From a virus, in the IMG/VR virus record IMGVR_UViG_3300042923_000202, positions 1 through 43,419 of that record: DNA of 43,419 bases. The stretch is one strand, 5' to 3'. The notes beneath the pieces were generated by a model, which saw only the letters and a program-made list of their open reading frames with translations, ran no database searches and was not told where the DNA came from. Made by a program: the position numbers and the translations under genes. Positions 13,574-22,353 of this stretch are shown one piece after another (the stretch's first letter is position 1; every line of letters begins with the position of its first letter).

Positions 13574-13939
13574 ATGAGCGACAAAGAGATCGAGCAAGAG
13601 ATCCAGGCCAAGGGCAAGACCGCGCCGCGCGTCACCCCTAAAGATCTGCAAGCCAATATCGTTAGCGCCTACTACTTCACGGCGAAAGACGGCGTACAGG
13701 CGAATCCCGCTGATAATCAATCTGCCGTGCTGTGCGGGGTAGAGCGGGAGCTGAGCCTTCTGACGTTCTGCGTCCTTGTGCTGCGCAATGGCTTCACCGT
13801 CACCGGCGAGTCGGCCTGCGCCAGTCCGGAAAACTTCGACGCCGATATCGGCCGCAAGATCGCCCGGCAGAACGCCGAGCAAAAGATCTGGCCGCTGATG
13901 GGTTACGAGCTTAAACAGCGCCTGCACGGCTCGAAGTGA
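13574..13939 (+). CDS. Gp49-like protein (phage Sf6 gene 66 family)
   Basis: A 121-aa member of the N4 gp49 / Sf6 gene 66 family: PRVTPKDLQANIVSAYYFTA, then LSLLTFCVLVLRNGFTVTGESACASPENFD and the C-terminal GRKIARQNAEQKIWPLMGYELKQRL. These blocks are characteristic of the family, which is common in lambdoid and N4-like phages; its biochemical role is unknown. GGAG precedes the ATG. Confidence 0.88.
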   Translation: MSDKEIEQEIQAKGKTAPRVTPKDLQANIVSAYYFTAKDGVQANPADNQSAVLCGVERELSLLTFCVLVLRNGFTVTGESACASPENFDADIGRKIARQNAEQKIWPLMGYELKQRLHGSK

Positions 13940-14067
13940 AAAAGAACTGGACCATCACCACTCCAGGATACAAGCCTTTCCCCATGATTCTCCTTGAATG
14001 CGCCCTCGATCATGAGGGCGCATTCGCATTCGCCCGGTCGATCTGGCCGAACTGCACAGTTGAGTAA
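13936..14067 (+). CDS. Small conserved phage protein (GYKPFPMI type)
   Basis: A 43-aa frame starting GTG at 13936 and overlapping the gp49-like stop by 4 bp. It contains W-T-I-x3-GYKPFPMI...EGAFAFARSIWP-x-C-T-V-E, a pattern seen in many short phage proteins beside gp49-like genes. A perfect 12-bp hairpin (13996-14007 with 14014-14025) lies inside the coding sequence. Function unknown. Confidence 0.7.
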   Translation: MKKNWTITTPGYKPFPMILLECALDHEGAFAFARSIWPNCTVE

Positions 14068-14071
14068 GCCC

Positions 14072-14260
14072 ATGAGCGCGACTATCCACTACATCGAGGA
14101 AGAGCGGCCGCATGTGTGCGTTCAGGCCTCAGACGGCGTGCATGTCATCCCACATGCTCTGATTGGCTCGATCATCAAGGGCGATAAGCCTGCCGGCATC
14201 CTGACCGAGCCTGTACTGCGCCGGGTGCTTGAGGAGTGGCTCGAACGCACCATCGAATGA
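14072..14260 (+). CDS. Small hypothetical protein
   Basis: A 62-aa protein 4 bases after the previous stop. Beta-rich start (TIHYIEEERPHVCVQASDGVHVIPHALIGSII) then a C-terminal helix (EPVLRRVLEEWLERTI). No family recognised. The 59-base gap to the terminase small subunit holds short direct and inverted repeats of GACGTTC (14260-14290) of unknown role. Confidence 0.65.
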   Translation: MSATIHYIEEERPHVCVQASDGVHVIPHALIGSIIKGDKPAGILTEPVLRRVLEEWLERTIE

Positions 14261-14319
14261 CGTTCGAACGACGTTCAATGCGTCATTCGACAAAACAACC
14301 CCATGAATGAGGTCTTCCC

Positions 14320-14841
14320 ATGGCCCTATGCGGCGCTAAAACGCGCTCAGGGGAACCATGCAAGCGCCACGCTGTTCCGGGTTCCTCGCGGTGCAAACTC
14401 CACGGCGGTAAAAGCACAGGCGCGCCCAAGGCGAATAAGAACGCTGCGAAGCCCGGATCAATCTACAGCCGGTTTCTCTCTGATGCCGAGAACGACATGC
14501 TCGCCAGCATTGAGCTGGGACGTGTGGACGACGAACTGCGCCTGACCCGCATCCGGCTGATGCGAGCGCTGGCCAGGGAGAACGAATTCGGCAACACGCT
14601 TGAGATCGACAGCGAGAAGCATGAGACAGGCGAGGCGGGTGGCGTAACGACCACCAGTAAGGTTCGGGACTATTCGAGCCTGATCGACCGCCTGACTGCG
14701 CGTATCGAGAGCCTGGAGCGAACCCGCGCCGAGCTGATCAAGGCGAACCCGCCAGAACTGCCCCCTGTGGCCCGTATCGAAATTGAGGTGGTCCGTGGCC
14801 GGTCGAGTATTGCGCCTGCAAATGACGGAGCCTCAGCTTGA
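14320..14841 (+). CDS. Terminase small subunit
   Basis: A 173-aa protein directly upstream of, and overlapping, the large terminase gene. It begins with a Cys-rich GAKTRSGEPCKRHAVPGSSRCKLHGGKSTG block, the zinc-like N-terminal motif common in phage small terminases, followed by a helical core and a coiled-coil stretch (about 125-150). The small subunit recognises the packaging site and regulates the motor. GAGG lies 8 bases before the ATG. Confidence 0.85.
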   Translation: MALCGAKTRSGEPCKRHAVPGSSRCKLHGGKSTGAPKANKNAAKPGSIYSRFLSDAENDMLASIELGRVDDELRLTRIRLMRALARENEFGNTLEIDSEKHETGEAGGVTTTSKVRDYSSLIDRLTARIESLERTRAELIKANPPELPPVARIEIEVVRGRSSIAPANDGASA

Positions 14842-16072
14842 GTTCTACCAGCTGAAGGACAAGTACCCGGCCTTCGTGGGCGGCTTCGGCACTGGCAAGA
14901 CGGAAACCCTGGCCAACTGTGCCATCCGTGACGGGCTCATGTCGTCCTCTGCACTGATCGCCCTGTACGAGCCCACCTATGACCTGGTGCGCCTCATCCT
15001 TGCCCCGCGCATGGAAGAGAAGCTCACGGACATGGGCATCCGGTACAAGTACAACAAGCAAGAGAACATCATCTACACCAGCTCGGGGCAGTGCGGCGAC
15101 TTCGTGTTGCGCACCCTGGAGAACCCAGCCCGAATTGTGGGCTACCAGTCATACCGGGCGCACGTCGACGAGATCGACACGCTCAAGAAGGATCAGGCCC
15201 GACTGGCTTGGCAAAAGATCATCGCCCGGAACAGGCAGCAGCCTGACGATGTGGCTGACCCTCTCAACCGGGTAAGTGCATACACAACGCCCGAGGGATA
15301 CCGGTTCGTCTACGACACCTGGGGCCGAAACCCGAAGAAGGGTTATGTGATGGTCCAGGCGGCCACCTACAGCAACCCATTTCTGCCTGAGGACTACGTC
15401 GACACTCTGCGCGACAGTTATCCGCCGGCGCTGATCGACGCGTACATCGAAGGGAAATTCACCAACCTGACGTCGGGCAGTGTGTATCCAGACTTCGACA
15501 GGCGCCTAAACCACACGGACGCCACTCTGCAGGTCGGCGAGCCAGTCCTGATCGGTATGGACTTCAACCGGCTCAAGATGAGCGCGGTCATCTACGTGAT
15601 GCGCGATGGCTGGCCAGTTGCCGTGGATGAGATCGTCGATGGCCGAGACACGCCGCACATGGTTGAGATCTACAAGGCTCGTTACAAGGACAAAGGGCAC
15701 GCCATACAAGTGTTCCCCGATGCGTCTGGCCAGAACGCCAGCAGCAAGAACGCCAGCGAGTCCGACCTGAGCATCATTCGTCAGGCGGGTATCTCGGTCC
15801 AGGTCAATTCGACCAACCCAGCCATTGCTGACCGAGTCAACGCCGTGAACGCGCTCATCCTCAATGGGGACGGCGTTCGGCGGCTCAAGGTCAACACGTA
15901 CCGCTGCCCACATCTGACAGACGGCCTCGAACAACAGGCCTACGACAAGAATGGCATGCCAGACAAATCATCCGGGATCGACCACGTGATAGATGCTGCG
16001 GGCTACCCGCTGGCCAAGCTTTTCCCGATCGTCAAGCCCGTCACATCCATCAAATTAGGATTTGCCCGCTAA
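14795..16072 (+). CDS. Terminase large subunit
   Basis: A 425-aa packaging ATPase and nuclease. Walker A is GGFGTGKTE (about 29-37); Walker B is in the segment RAHVDEIDTL. The nuclease domain starts near IGMDFNRLKMSAVIY (first acidic residue) and ends with IDHVIDAAGYPL (last acidic residue). The GTG at 14795 has GAGG 6 bases upstream and is preferred; an ATG at 14822 is possible. It overlaps the small subunit by 47 bp and abuts the portal gene. Confidence 0.93.
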   Translation: MAGRVLRLQMTEPQLEFYQLKDKYPAFVGGFGTGKTETLANCAIRDGLMSSSALIALYEPTYDLVRLILAPRMEEKLTDMGIRYKYNKQENIIYTSSGQCGDFVLRTLENPARIVGYQSYRAHVDEIDTLKKDQARLAWQKIIARNRQQPDDVADPLNRVSAYTTPEGYRFVYDTWGRNPKKGYVMVQAATYSNPFLPEDYVDTLRDSYPPALIDAYIEGKFTNLTSGSVYPDFDRRLNHTDATLQVGEPVLIGMDFNRLKMSAVIYVMRDGWPVAVDEIVDGRDTPHMVEIYKARYKDKGHAIQVFPDASGQNASSKNASESDLSIIRQAGISVQVNSTNPAIADRVNAVNALILNGDGVRRLKVNTYRCPHLTDGLEQQAYDKNGMPDKSSGIDHVIDAAGYPLAKLFPIVKPVTSIKLGFAR

Positions 16073-17523
16073 TGCCAGACGTAGAATTCACCCGCCCGGA
16101 TTACGACGCGGCACTATCCCGCTGGAGGCTGGTGCGTGACGTCTGCAAGGGCTCAGAGATCATCAAAGCGGCCGGAGACAGGTATCTGCCCCGGCCCAAC
16201 GCAACCGACGACAGCGAAGAGAACAGGGCGCGCTACGACAGCTACATTGCCCGCGCCGTGTTCTATAACGCGACCGGCCGCACCAAAAACAGTCTGGTCG
16301 GCGCCGTGTATCGCACATGGCCCACGCTGACCGTGCCCAAGGCGCTCGATTACGTTGCGAAGGACGTAGACGGTCAGGGCGTGTCGATCTATCAGCAGAG
16401 CCAGGGCGTTATCGGCCATCTGCTGGAGGTGGGTCGTCATGGCCTGCTGGTTGACTATCCCATGGTTGAATCGGGCGGCGTCAGTCGCGCGCAGAGCCTG
16501 GCGAACGGCATCCATCCGACGATCCTCAGCTACAACGCCGAGGCGATCATCAACTGGAAGACGCGCAAGGTCGGCGGACAGCACATGCTGAGCCTGATCG
16601 TGCTGCTGGAGTGGGTAGACGAAGAGACTGCAGACGGCTTTGGCGTTGAGCGCAAGAAGCAGTATCGCGTCCTGAGAATCAATGACGCCGGGCAGTACGA
16701 GCAGGAGCTCTGGACCAGCACAGGCGGATCGTGGGCCGCGTCAGAGCAGCGCGTGCCTTTGGATGGCGCCGGCAAACCTTGGAACGTCATCCCGTTCACA
16801 TTCGTCGGCAGCGAGAACAACGACAGCAGCATCGATGATGCGCCGCTGTACGACATGGCCGAGATCAACATCGGGCACTACCGCAACAGCGCGGATTACG
16901 AGGACGCCGTCTACTTTTGTGGGCAGCCTCAATTCTGGATTGCTGGGCTCGATGAGCAATGGCGCGATCACCTCGAAGAGACCGGCATTTATGTCGGCTC
17001 ACGAACCCCTCTCACTCTTCCCGAGGGAGGCTCCTGCGGATTCGAGCAGCCACCACCAAACACGCTGGTCAAAGAAGCGCTGGACGCCAAAGAGACGCAA
17101 ATGGTGTCCCTCGGCGCGCGGCTGATCGAACGCGGCGGGGCTGTGAAGACCGCTACGCAGGCTGACAACGACAGCGCAGCAGAGCACAGCATCCTGTCCC
17201 TGGCAGTCAGCAACGTCAGCGAGGCCTACTCGCAGTGCCTGCAATGGATGGCGCAGTTTGCCAACGTGGCCGGTGACTCGCTCTACAAGCTGAATCAAGA
17301 CTTCACGCAGATCAGCCTGGACGCAAACATCCTTGCTCAGCTGTTTAACGCTGTGCAGGGCGGCAGGCTTCCGGCCAGCGACTTCTGGCAGTACCTGCGT
17401 GACCGCGGCGTGATCGACCCAGAGAAGACCGACGACATGATCCGGGACGAACTGGAAACGTCCGGCGACAGCCTGAACCTTGACGAGGAAGACGACGATG
17501 GCGACGGCAGCAGCGCTGGTTGA
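16072..17523 (+). CDS. Portal protein (DUF4055 type)
   Basis: A 483-aa protein of the DUF4055 portal group. Features include the N-terminal RPDYDAALSRWRLVRDVCKGSE, YIARAVFYNATGRTKNSLVGAVYR, and HGLLVDYP. Portals form the dodecameric ring at the DNA-entry vertex. The position between large terminase and Mu F-like protein is as expected. The very acidic C-terminus (LDEEDDDGDG) overlaps the next gene. Confidence 0.88.
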   Translation: MPDVEFTRPDYDAALSRWRLVRDVCKGSEIIKAAGDRYLPRPNATDDSEENRARYDSYIARAVFYNATGRTKNSLVGAVYRTWPTLTVPKALDYVAKDVDGQGVSIYQQSQGVIGHLLEVGRHGLLVDYPMVESGGVSRAQSLANGIHPTILSYNAEAIINWKTRKVGGQHMLSLIVLLEWVDEETADGFGVERKKQYRVLRINDAGQYEQELWTSTGGSWAASEQRVPLDGAGKPWNVIPFTFVGSENNDSSIDDAPLYDMAEINIGHYRNSADYEDAVYFCGQPQFWIAGLDEQWRDHLEETGIYVGSRTPLTLPEGGSCGFEQPPPNTLVKEALDAKETQMVSLGARLIERGGAVKTATQADNDSAAEHSILSLAVSNVSEAYSQCLQWMAQFANVAGDSLYKLNQDFTQISLDANILAQLFNAVQGGRLPASDFWQYLRDRGVIDPEKTDDMIRDELETSGDSLNLDEEDDDGDGSSAG

Positions 17524-18565
17524 GGCAACTATTCGCAATCAGGTGCTGCTGGAGCAGTTGAAATCGGGCGAGGTCGAGAAGGTCGCCAAGTATCTGCGCG
17601 AGATCGACAAGGTCATTCGTGACCGCCTCAGTCGTGAGGACATGACCGTTTTGGCGGTTGCGGCACTGGAAAAGATGCTGTCAGAGGTCGATGGGCAGAT
17701 CCTCGCGATTTACTCGCGGTACGCCCGGCAGCTGAAGGCCGATCTGGTGGATATCGCCGAGTACGAGGCGGCATTCGAGGCGCGCAGCCTCAACAACGTG
17801 CTGACCGGGTTTGCGACAGCTGTCCCGACCCTTCCTGCGTTGCGGGCTGCGATCAAGGCTCGCCCTTTGCAGGTGACCGGCGCTGACGGCGGCAAGCTGC
17901 TCGAGCCCTTCATCGAGGGATGGGCTGCCACTGAGCGCGCGCGGATCGTCAATGCGGTAAGGCTTGGGTTCAGCCAGGGGCAGACGAACTTCCAGATCAT
18001 TCAGGCCATTCGCGGCACGAAGGCGGCCAACTACACCGATGGCATTTTGGGTATCAGCTCGCGCAACGCCGACGCAGTAGTTCGCACGGCCGTGCAGCAC
18101 GTTGCCAACACTGCCCGCTTCGAGACCTGGAACGCCAATGACGACGTGGTGACCGGTTATCGCTGGGTGTCCACGCTCGACAGCCGAACAACGCAGGTCT
18201 GCCGCTCGCTGGATGGCCGAGTGTTCAAGATGGACAAAGGTCCTCAGCCGCCGGCGCATATCCGCTGCCGATCGACAACGGTGGCCGAACTCGATCCAAG
18301 TCTGGACTTCCTCAAGCAAGGCGCGACCCGATCCAGCAAGGATGGGTACGTCTCGGCAGACGAGACCTACTATTCGTGGCTCGAAAAGCAAAGCAGCAAG
18401 TTTCAAGACGCGGCGCTCGGCCCGACTCGCGGCAAGCTCTTCAGGGATGGTGGACTTAGCGCAAAGAGGTTTGCAGAGCTCCAGCTTGACCGGAGGTTCA
18501 AACCTTTGAACTTGGATCAAATGCGGGCTATGGAGCCGCTGATGTTCGAGCGCGCCGGTCTCTAG
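17498..18565 (+). CDS. Minor head protein, Mu gpF-like
   Basis: A 355-aa protein with the Phage Mu F/SPP1 gp7 signature in the C-terminal half: RTAVQHVANTARFE, YRWVSTLDSRTTQVCRSLDGRVF and PPAHIRCRSTTV. The N-terminal half is helical. Such proteins bind the portal and are packaged in low copy. Start ATG at 17498 with GAGGAAG upstream; an in-frame TTG at 17480 is less likely. Confidence 0.9.
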   Translation: MATAAALVEATIRNQVLLEQLKSGEVEKVAKYLREIDKVIRDRLSREDMTVLAVAALEKMLSEVDGQILAIYSRYARQLKADLVDIAEYEAAFEARSLNNVLTGFATAVPTLPALRAAIKARPLQVTGADGGKLLEPFIEGWAATERARIVNAVRLGFSQGQTNFQIIQAIRGTKAANYTDGILGISSRNADAVVRTAVQHVANTARFETWNANDDVVTGYRWVSTLDSRTTQVCRSLDGRVFKMDKGPQPPAHIRCRSTTVAELDPSLDFLKQGATRSSKDGYVSADETYYSWLEKQSSKFQDAALGPTRGKLFRDGGLSAKRFAELQLDRRFKPLNLDQMRAMEPLMFERAGL

Positions 18566-18581
18566 CGGTGTAAAATGACGA

Positions 18582-18610
18582 AGCCCGGAGTGCGCTAACA
18601 CTGCCGGGCT
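18582..18610 (+). other. Hairpin ahead of the HNH gene
   Basis: Arms agcccgg (18582-18588) and ccgggct (18604-18610) plus an inner agtg/cact pair form a long stem with one bulged G. There is no T-run after it. A TAAAAT (-10-like, 18571-18576) lies just upstream, so it may be the 5' end of a separate HNH transcript. Confidence 0.55.
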
Positions 18611-18640
18611 CCTAACCACACTACCTGATGAGAGGTCGTA

Positions 18641-19261
18641 ATGGCTGCGCGCAGTATAAGCTTGGATGAGGCCCGAGCCCTAGGGCTAAAGCGATACTCC
18701 ACTGGAAAACCGTGCAAGAACGGGCACATATCCGAAAGGGTTGTCTCGAACAAAACCTGCGTAGAATGCCTTTACGAAAGAGCGCGCGCCAAGTACGCCG
18801 AGGACCCTAGCAAGGTAAAGGAAAGGGCGATCGAGTGGTCAAGGAGCAATCCAGAAAGGAACCGCGCCAGGTCGGCTGCCTGGCAAAAGAATAATCAGGA
18901 TCGGATCTCGGAGAGATGGAGGCGGCAATACGCTAACGATCCCGAGTTCAGGTGCAGGTCAATCCTCCGCAGCATGGTCAGTAGGGTCATCAAGCTCACA
19001 AAAAGAGGTAAGACCTCAAAGACTTTCGATGCGCTGGGCTACAGTGCAGGCGACTTCATGGCGCACATAGAGCGGCAGTTTTTGCAAGGAATGGCTTGGG
19101 AGAATCACGGCGAATGGCATGTGGATCACATCTCGTCAGTTGCGGAGCTTACCGCTTCAGGGGTATTCGATCCTGCAGTGATCAATTGCCTCTCAAACCT
19201 CCGGCCTATATGGGCATCCGACAATCTTAGGAAGGGTGCCACCCAGACATACCTTCTGTAG
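18641..19261 (+). CDS. HNH homing endonuclease
   Basis: A 206-aa free-standing HNH enzyme. The N-terminus has a zinc-like CKNGHISERVVSNKTCVECL block; a very basic, repeated helical linker follows (NPERNRARSAAWQKNNQDRISERW); the HNH core is EWHVDHISSVAEL...VINCLSNLRPIWASDNLRKG. Codon use differs from its neighbours (AGG, AGA and ATA are common), which suggests recent arrival. It interrupts the head module between the Mu F-like gene and scaffold, with a hairpin before and a terminator after. GAGAGG precedes the ATG. Confidence 0.88.
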   Translation: MAARSISLDEARALGLKRYSTGKPCKNGHISERVVSNKTCVECLYERARAKYAEDPSKVKERAIEWSRSNPERNRARSAAWQKNNQDRISERWRRQYANDPEFRCRSILRSMVSRVIKLTKRGKTSKTFDALGYSAGDFMAHIERQFLQGMAWENHGEWHVDHISSVAELTASGVFDPAVINCLSNLRPIWASDNLRKGATQTYLL

Positions 19262-19278
19262 TCAAAAGAATCATACCA

Positions 19279-19301
19279 AGACCCGCTTCGGCGGGTTTTT
19301 T
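19279..19301 (+). terminator. Intrinsic terminator after the HNH gene
   Basis: A 6-bp stem acccgc/gcgggt (19281-19286, 19291-19296) with a TTCG tetraloop and six T. It is strong and lies in the middle of the structural operon. Confidence 0.9.
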
Positions 19302-19349
19302 ATTGCCCGCGGGCAGAGCCTGCACATCAGTCCCAGGGGGACAAACTGC

Positions 19350-20078
19350 ATGAAATACCTGATCGACAAGGCCGCCTACGACGCTTTGGAACCATCCCTG
19401 CAAGCGTTGTACAAGGCTCAGGGTGAAGACTACGTGCTGGCCGTTGAAGGCTTGCCGCAACCTCAAAATGAGGACGTGAGCGGCCTGAAAGCCAAGAACG
19501 ACGAGCTGCTTGCCGAGCTTCGTGCCAATAAGGCAAAAGCACGCGAGGCGGAAGAGGCTGCGCGCATCGCTGCTGAAGAAGCTGCCCGCAAGTCTGGCGA
19601 CACCGAAGCTCTCGACCGCAGCTGGAGCGAGAAGCACACCAAGGCGTTGGGCGAGAAAGACACAGCGTTGACCGCGCTCCAGCAGCAGGTTCACGCGCTC
19701 ACTGTTGGTGCCACTGCAGCCCGCCTGGCTGGTGAGCTGGCTGTGCAAGGCTCATCGGGCGTCTTGCAGAAGCTCATCGAGCCGAGCCTGAGCATGGAAA
19801 TGCGCGACGGCAAGCCTGTCGTGGTCGTGCTTGACGCAGAGCGCCGCCCTACGGCCCTGACTGTGGATGAATTCAAGAATCAACTCTTCAACGACGCCGC
19901 ATTGGCGCCGCTGATCGCAGCAAGCAGAGCGACTGGGGGCGGGGCTCCCGGGAACAAGAGCGGCGGGGCCGCGAAATCGTTTGACCAACTGACCGGCATG
20001 GAGCGCGTAGAGCTTCGCCGAACCAACCCTGCCGAGTACGAGCGCCTCAAGGCTGCGTCTGCCTCGGCTAAGAAATAA
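19350..20078 (+). CDS. Scaffold-like protein
   Basis: A 242-aa protein between the portal/head genes and the major capsid. Helical, charged coiled coil (about 45-115, GLKAKNDELLAELRANKAKAREAEEAARI...) and a C-terminal basic tail (MERVELRRTNPAEYERLKAA), as in phage scaffolds, which fill the procapsid and leave or are cleaved before packaging. No protease gene is seen nearby. GGGGGA precedes the ATG at 19350. Confidence 0.85.
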   Translation: MKYLIDKAAYDALEPSLQALYKAQGEDYVLAVEGLPQPQNEDVSGLKAKNDELLAELRANKAKAREAEEAARIAAEEAARKSGDTEALDRSWSEKHTKALGEKDTALTALQQQVHALTVGATAARLAGELAVQGSSGVLQKLIEPSLSMEMRDGKPVVVVLDAERRPTALTVDEFKNQLFNDAALAPLIAASRATGGGAPGNKSGGAAKSFDQLTGMERVELRRTNPAEYERLKAASASAKK

Positions 20079-20090
20079 GGAAACCCCGCA

Positions 20091-21110
20091 ATGCCAACCA
20101 TTCTCTCGGACGTCGTATTCCGCGACGAACTGCGTGACTACATCGCCGTAAACAGCGTTGAGCGCACCGCGTTCTTCGAGTCCGGCATTCTGACCACCAA
20201 CAGCGACATGACCACGCTGCTGGCGAGCCCTTCGAACACCTTCACCATTCCGTGGTGGGTCGATCTGGATGCGTCCATCGAGTCCAACTACTCGAACGAC
20301 GTGTACACCGACATCGCGGTTCCGCTGTCTGTCACCAGTGCTTTCATGCAGGCGCGCGCCGCGTACCTCAACGAAGGCTGGAACTGCATGAACCTGGTGA
20401 AGAACATCACCAATCAGGACCCGCTGGAATTCGTGGCTGGTCGCCTGCTGAGCTACTGGCGTCGAGTGGCCCAGCGCCGCGCAATCGCTACCACTGTCGG
20501 TGTCTACAACGACAACGTGACCAGCAATGGCGGCGACATGGTTATCGACGCTGGCGGCACCATCAACGCCGCAGCGATCATCCGCGCCAAGGCCACGATG
20601 GGTGATTACAGTGGACAGCTGGGCGGTCTGAGCGTCATCGCCATGCACTCCGCTGTACAGACCGAACTGCAAATCCTCAACCTGATCGACTTCTCGCCTC
20701 TGGCTGACCAGATCCCCGAGTTCGGTCGCTTCCAGGGTATGCGCGTCGTTGTCGACGACTCCATGCCGGTCGTTGGCACCGGTGCCGATGCGAAATACCT
20801 TTCGGTTATCTTCGGCCCAGGTGCGCTGGGTTACGCCGAGGCCCAACCAGAAGGCGAAGACGGCCTCGAGTACGAGCGCGCTCCGGATCGCGGCAATGGT
20901 GGCGGCACTGAAACCTTGTGGACTCGCCGCAACTTCGTTGTGCATCCACTGGGCTACTCGTTCACCAGTGCCACCATCACCGGCACGCCGACCACCAGTC
21001 GCCCAGTATCGGCCAACTGGTCAGACCTGGCGCTGGCATCCAACTGGGAGCGCAAGTTCGACCGCAAGCAAGTGCCTCTGGCGTTCATCACCTCCACCGT
21101 GTCGGCCTAA
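20091..21110 (+). CDS. Major capsid protein
   Basis: A 339-aa protein directly after the scaffold, with AAGGAAA upstream. It fits the HK97-fold coat proteins of this length by features such as TPTILSDVVF...FFESGILTT near the start, the AAIIRAKATMGD...SVIAMHSAVQTELQ helix and hairpin region, and MRVVVDDSMPVV. It forms the icosahedral shell. No N-terminal delta domain to be removed is obvious, which fits a separate scaffold. Confidence 0.88.
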   Translation: MPTILSDVVFRDELRDYIAVNSVERTAFFESGILTTNSDMTTLLASPSNTFTIPWWVDLDASIESNYSNDVYTDIAVPLSVTSAFMQARAAYLNEGWNCMNLVKNITNQDPLEFVAGRLLSYWRRVAQRRAIATTVGVYNDNVTSNGGDMVIDAGGTINAAAIIRAKATMGDYSGQLGGLSVIAMHSAVQTELQILNLIDFSPLADQIPEFGRFQGMRVVVDDSMPVVGTGADAKYLSVIFGPGALGYAEAQPEGEDGLEYERAPDRGNGGGTETLWTRRNFVVHPLGYSFTSATITGTPTTSRPVSANWSDLALASNWERKFDRKQVPLAFITSTVSA

Positions 21111-21143
21111 CGCGCACCGGGCAACCGGAGCAAAGGAGGCCAT

Positions 21144-22142
21144 ATGGCAGACGAACAAGACCCGCTCATGGTGGGTGGGCGCATCCCTTACCGGTACAGC
21201 CTCGGAAAGCTCTACACCGATCTGGTCTCAATGATCAGGCGGCAGGGTGCGCGAACGCTGCAGTTCCAGGTGGATGACCAGCAGAACCTGATGTGGAAGT
21301 GGTCTGACGAGAGGGCTTGGCGCGAAATCATGGATTTGGCCGACCTTCCTCAACAGGCTGCGACAGGTCCTGCTGGCCCTCAGGGGCCGAAGGGGGATCG
21401 CGGCGAGCCAGGTCCTGCAGGCGAGCGAGGCGAAACAGGCCCAAAGGGCGACCAAGGGAATCCCGGCACTGCCGGACCCATGGGAAGCCCCGGACCTGCT
21501 GGCCCAGCTGGAATGCCCGGCCCGCAAGGGATCGCCGGACAACCCGGCGCGCTTGGGCCTGCTGGTCCGCAAGGCGAGCTCGGACCTGTAGGCGAGAAGG
21601 GCGACAAGGGTGCTACCGGCAGCAAGGGTGAAGCCGGGCCTGTCGGCCCTGCTGGTCCTACCGGTGCGGCCGGAGCCAAAGGCGATCCCGGAGTCCAAGG
21701 CGTCCAGGGCGTGAAGGGCGATCAGGGTTCGCCCGGCGCAGCTGGTCCCGCCGGAGCCAAGGGCGACAAGGGCGATACAGGGCCGCAGGGACCGATCGGA
21801 CCTGCAGGAGCAAAAGGCGACACTGGCTCCCAAGGATCAACCGGGCCAGCCGGGCCTCAGGGCGCAGCAGGCGCACAGCCTGAAGTTCTATCCGGCACTG
21901 TGGTAACGGCAGGCGCCAAGGTTGCGGTGAAGTTCGCCAAGACCTACGCCACTCCCCCGGTCGTCCAGCCTTCGCCCACTTGGAACAACCAGCAGATGGT
22001 CATCGGCGTAGCCAGTGAAGTCACAACCACCGGCTGCAACATCACCGTCATGCAATCCACTGGAACACTGCTGCTCAACGGCAGCCCATTTGGTACGGCA
22101 CCCGCCGGCACCGCATTCCGCATGATCGCCTTCGGTACATAG
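21144..22142 (+). CDS. Collagen-like structural protein in the head module
   Basis: A 332-aa protein in three parts: a 74-residue N-terminal domain ([23 protein letters not shown]...); an unbroken collagen-like run of 57 Gly-X-Y triplets from Gly75 to Gly243, with many GPAGP and GAKGDKGD units; and an 88-residue C-terminal beta-rich domain ending FRMIAFGT, which could nucleate the trimer. AAAGGAGG precedes the ATG. It sits between the capsid gene and connector genes, not with the tail fibres. SPP1 gp12 is a known collagen-like capsid decoration protein, so a head-surface role is the leading guess; a fibre is the alternative. Confidence 0.88.
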   Translation: MADEQDPLMVGGRIPYRYSLGKLYTDLVSMIRRQGARTLQFQVDDQQNLMWKWSDERAWREIMDLADLPQQAATGPAGPQGPKGDRGEPGPAGERGETGPKGDQGNPGTAGPMGSPGPAGPAGMPGPQGIAGQPGALGPAGPQGELGPVGEKGDKGATGSKGEAGPVGPAGPTGAAGAKGDPGVQGVQGVKGDQGSPGAAGPAGAKGDKGDTGPQGPIGPAGAKGDTGSQGSTGPAGPQGAAGAQPEVLSGTVVTAGAKVAVKFAKTYATPPVVQPSPTWNNQQMVIGVASEVTTTGCNITVMQSTGTLLLNGSPFGTAPAGTAFRMIAFGT

Positions 22143-22152
22143 GAGAATCACC

Positions 22153-22350
22153 ATGGCTGTTGAACAAGACAAGCATATCGATCCAAACGTGAAGTCTCGC
22201 TGGGGTTTTGGCGGCTCGGAAGGCAACATCACCGTCGGCCCTCAGACTGTCGGTGAGACCGGCGGCGTCGATACTGTGCGTACCGATGCCGACGAGCCAG
22301 CAGCACGCAACAATGGCGCAGGTACTACCGGCAAGAAGTCCAAGGAGTAA
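22153..22350 (+). CDS. Small head-module protein
   Basis: A 65-aa, Gly-rich and probably disordered protein (AVEQDKHIDPNVKSRWGFGG...TTGKKSKE). AGGAGA precedes the ATG. It lies between the collagen-like gene and the head-tail connector. Function unknown; it could be an accessory capsid protein by position. Confidence 0.65.
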   Translation: MAVEQDKHIDPNVKSRWGFGGSEGNITVGPQTVGETGGVDTVRTDADEPAARNNGAGTTGKKSKE

Positions 22351-22353
22351 CAA

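Noticed and set aside
13996-14025. Intergenic terminator with a 12-bp stem
   Set aside because: The hairpin lies inside a likely 43-aa gene and no T-run follows, so I treat it as coding with secondary structure.
19752-20945. Minus-strand frame of 397 codons opposite scaffold and capsid genes
   Set aside because: Shadow of well-supported structural genes; no ribosome site, family or leftward promoter.
21351-21890. CRISPR-like or satellite repeat array
   Set aside because: The short periodicity is the 9-base codon pattern of Gly-X-Y triplets in the collagen-like gene.
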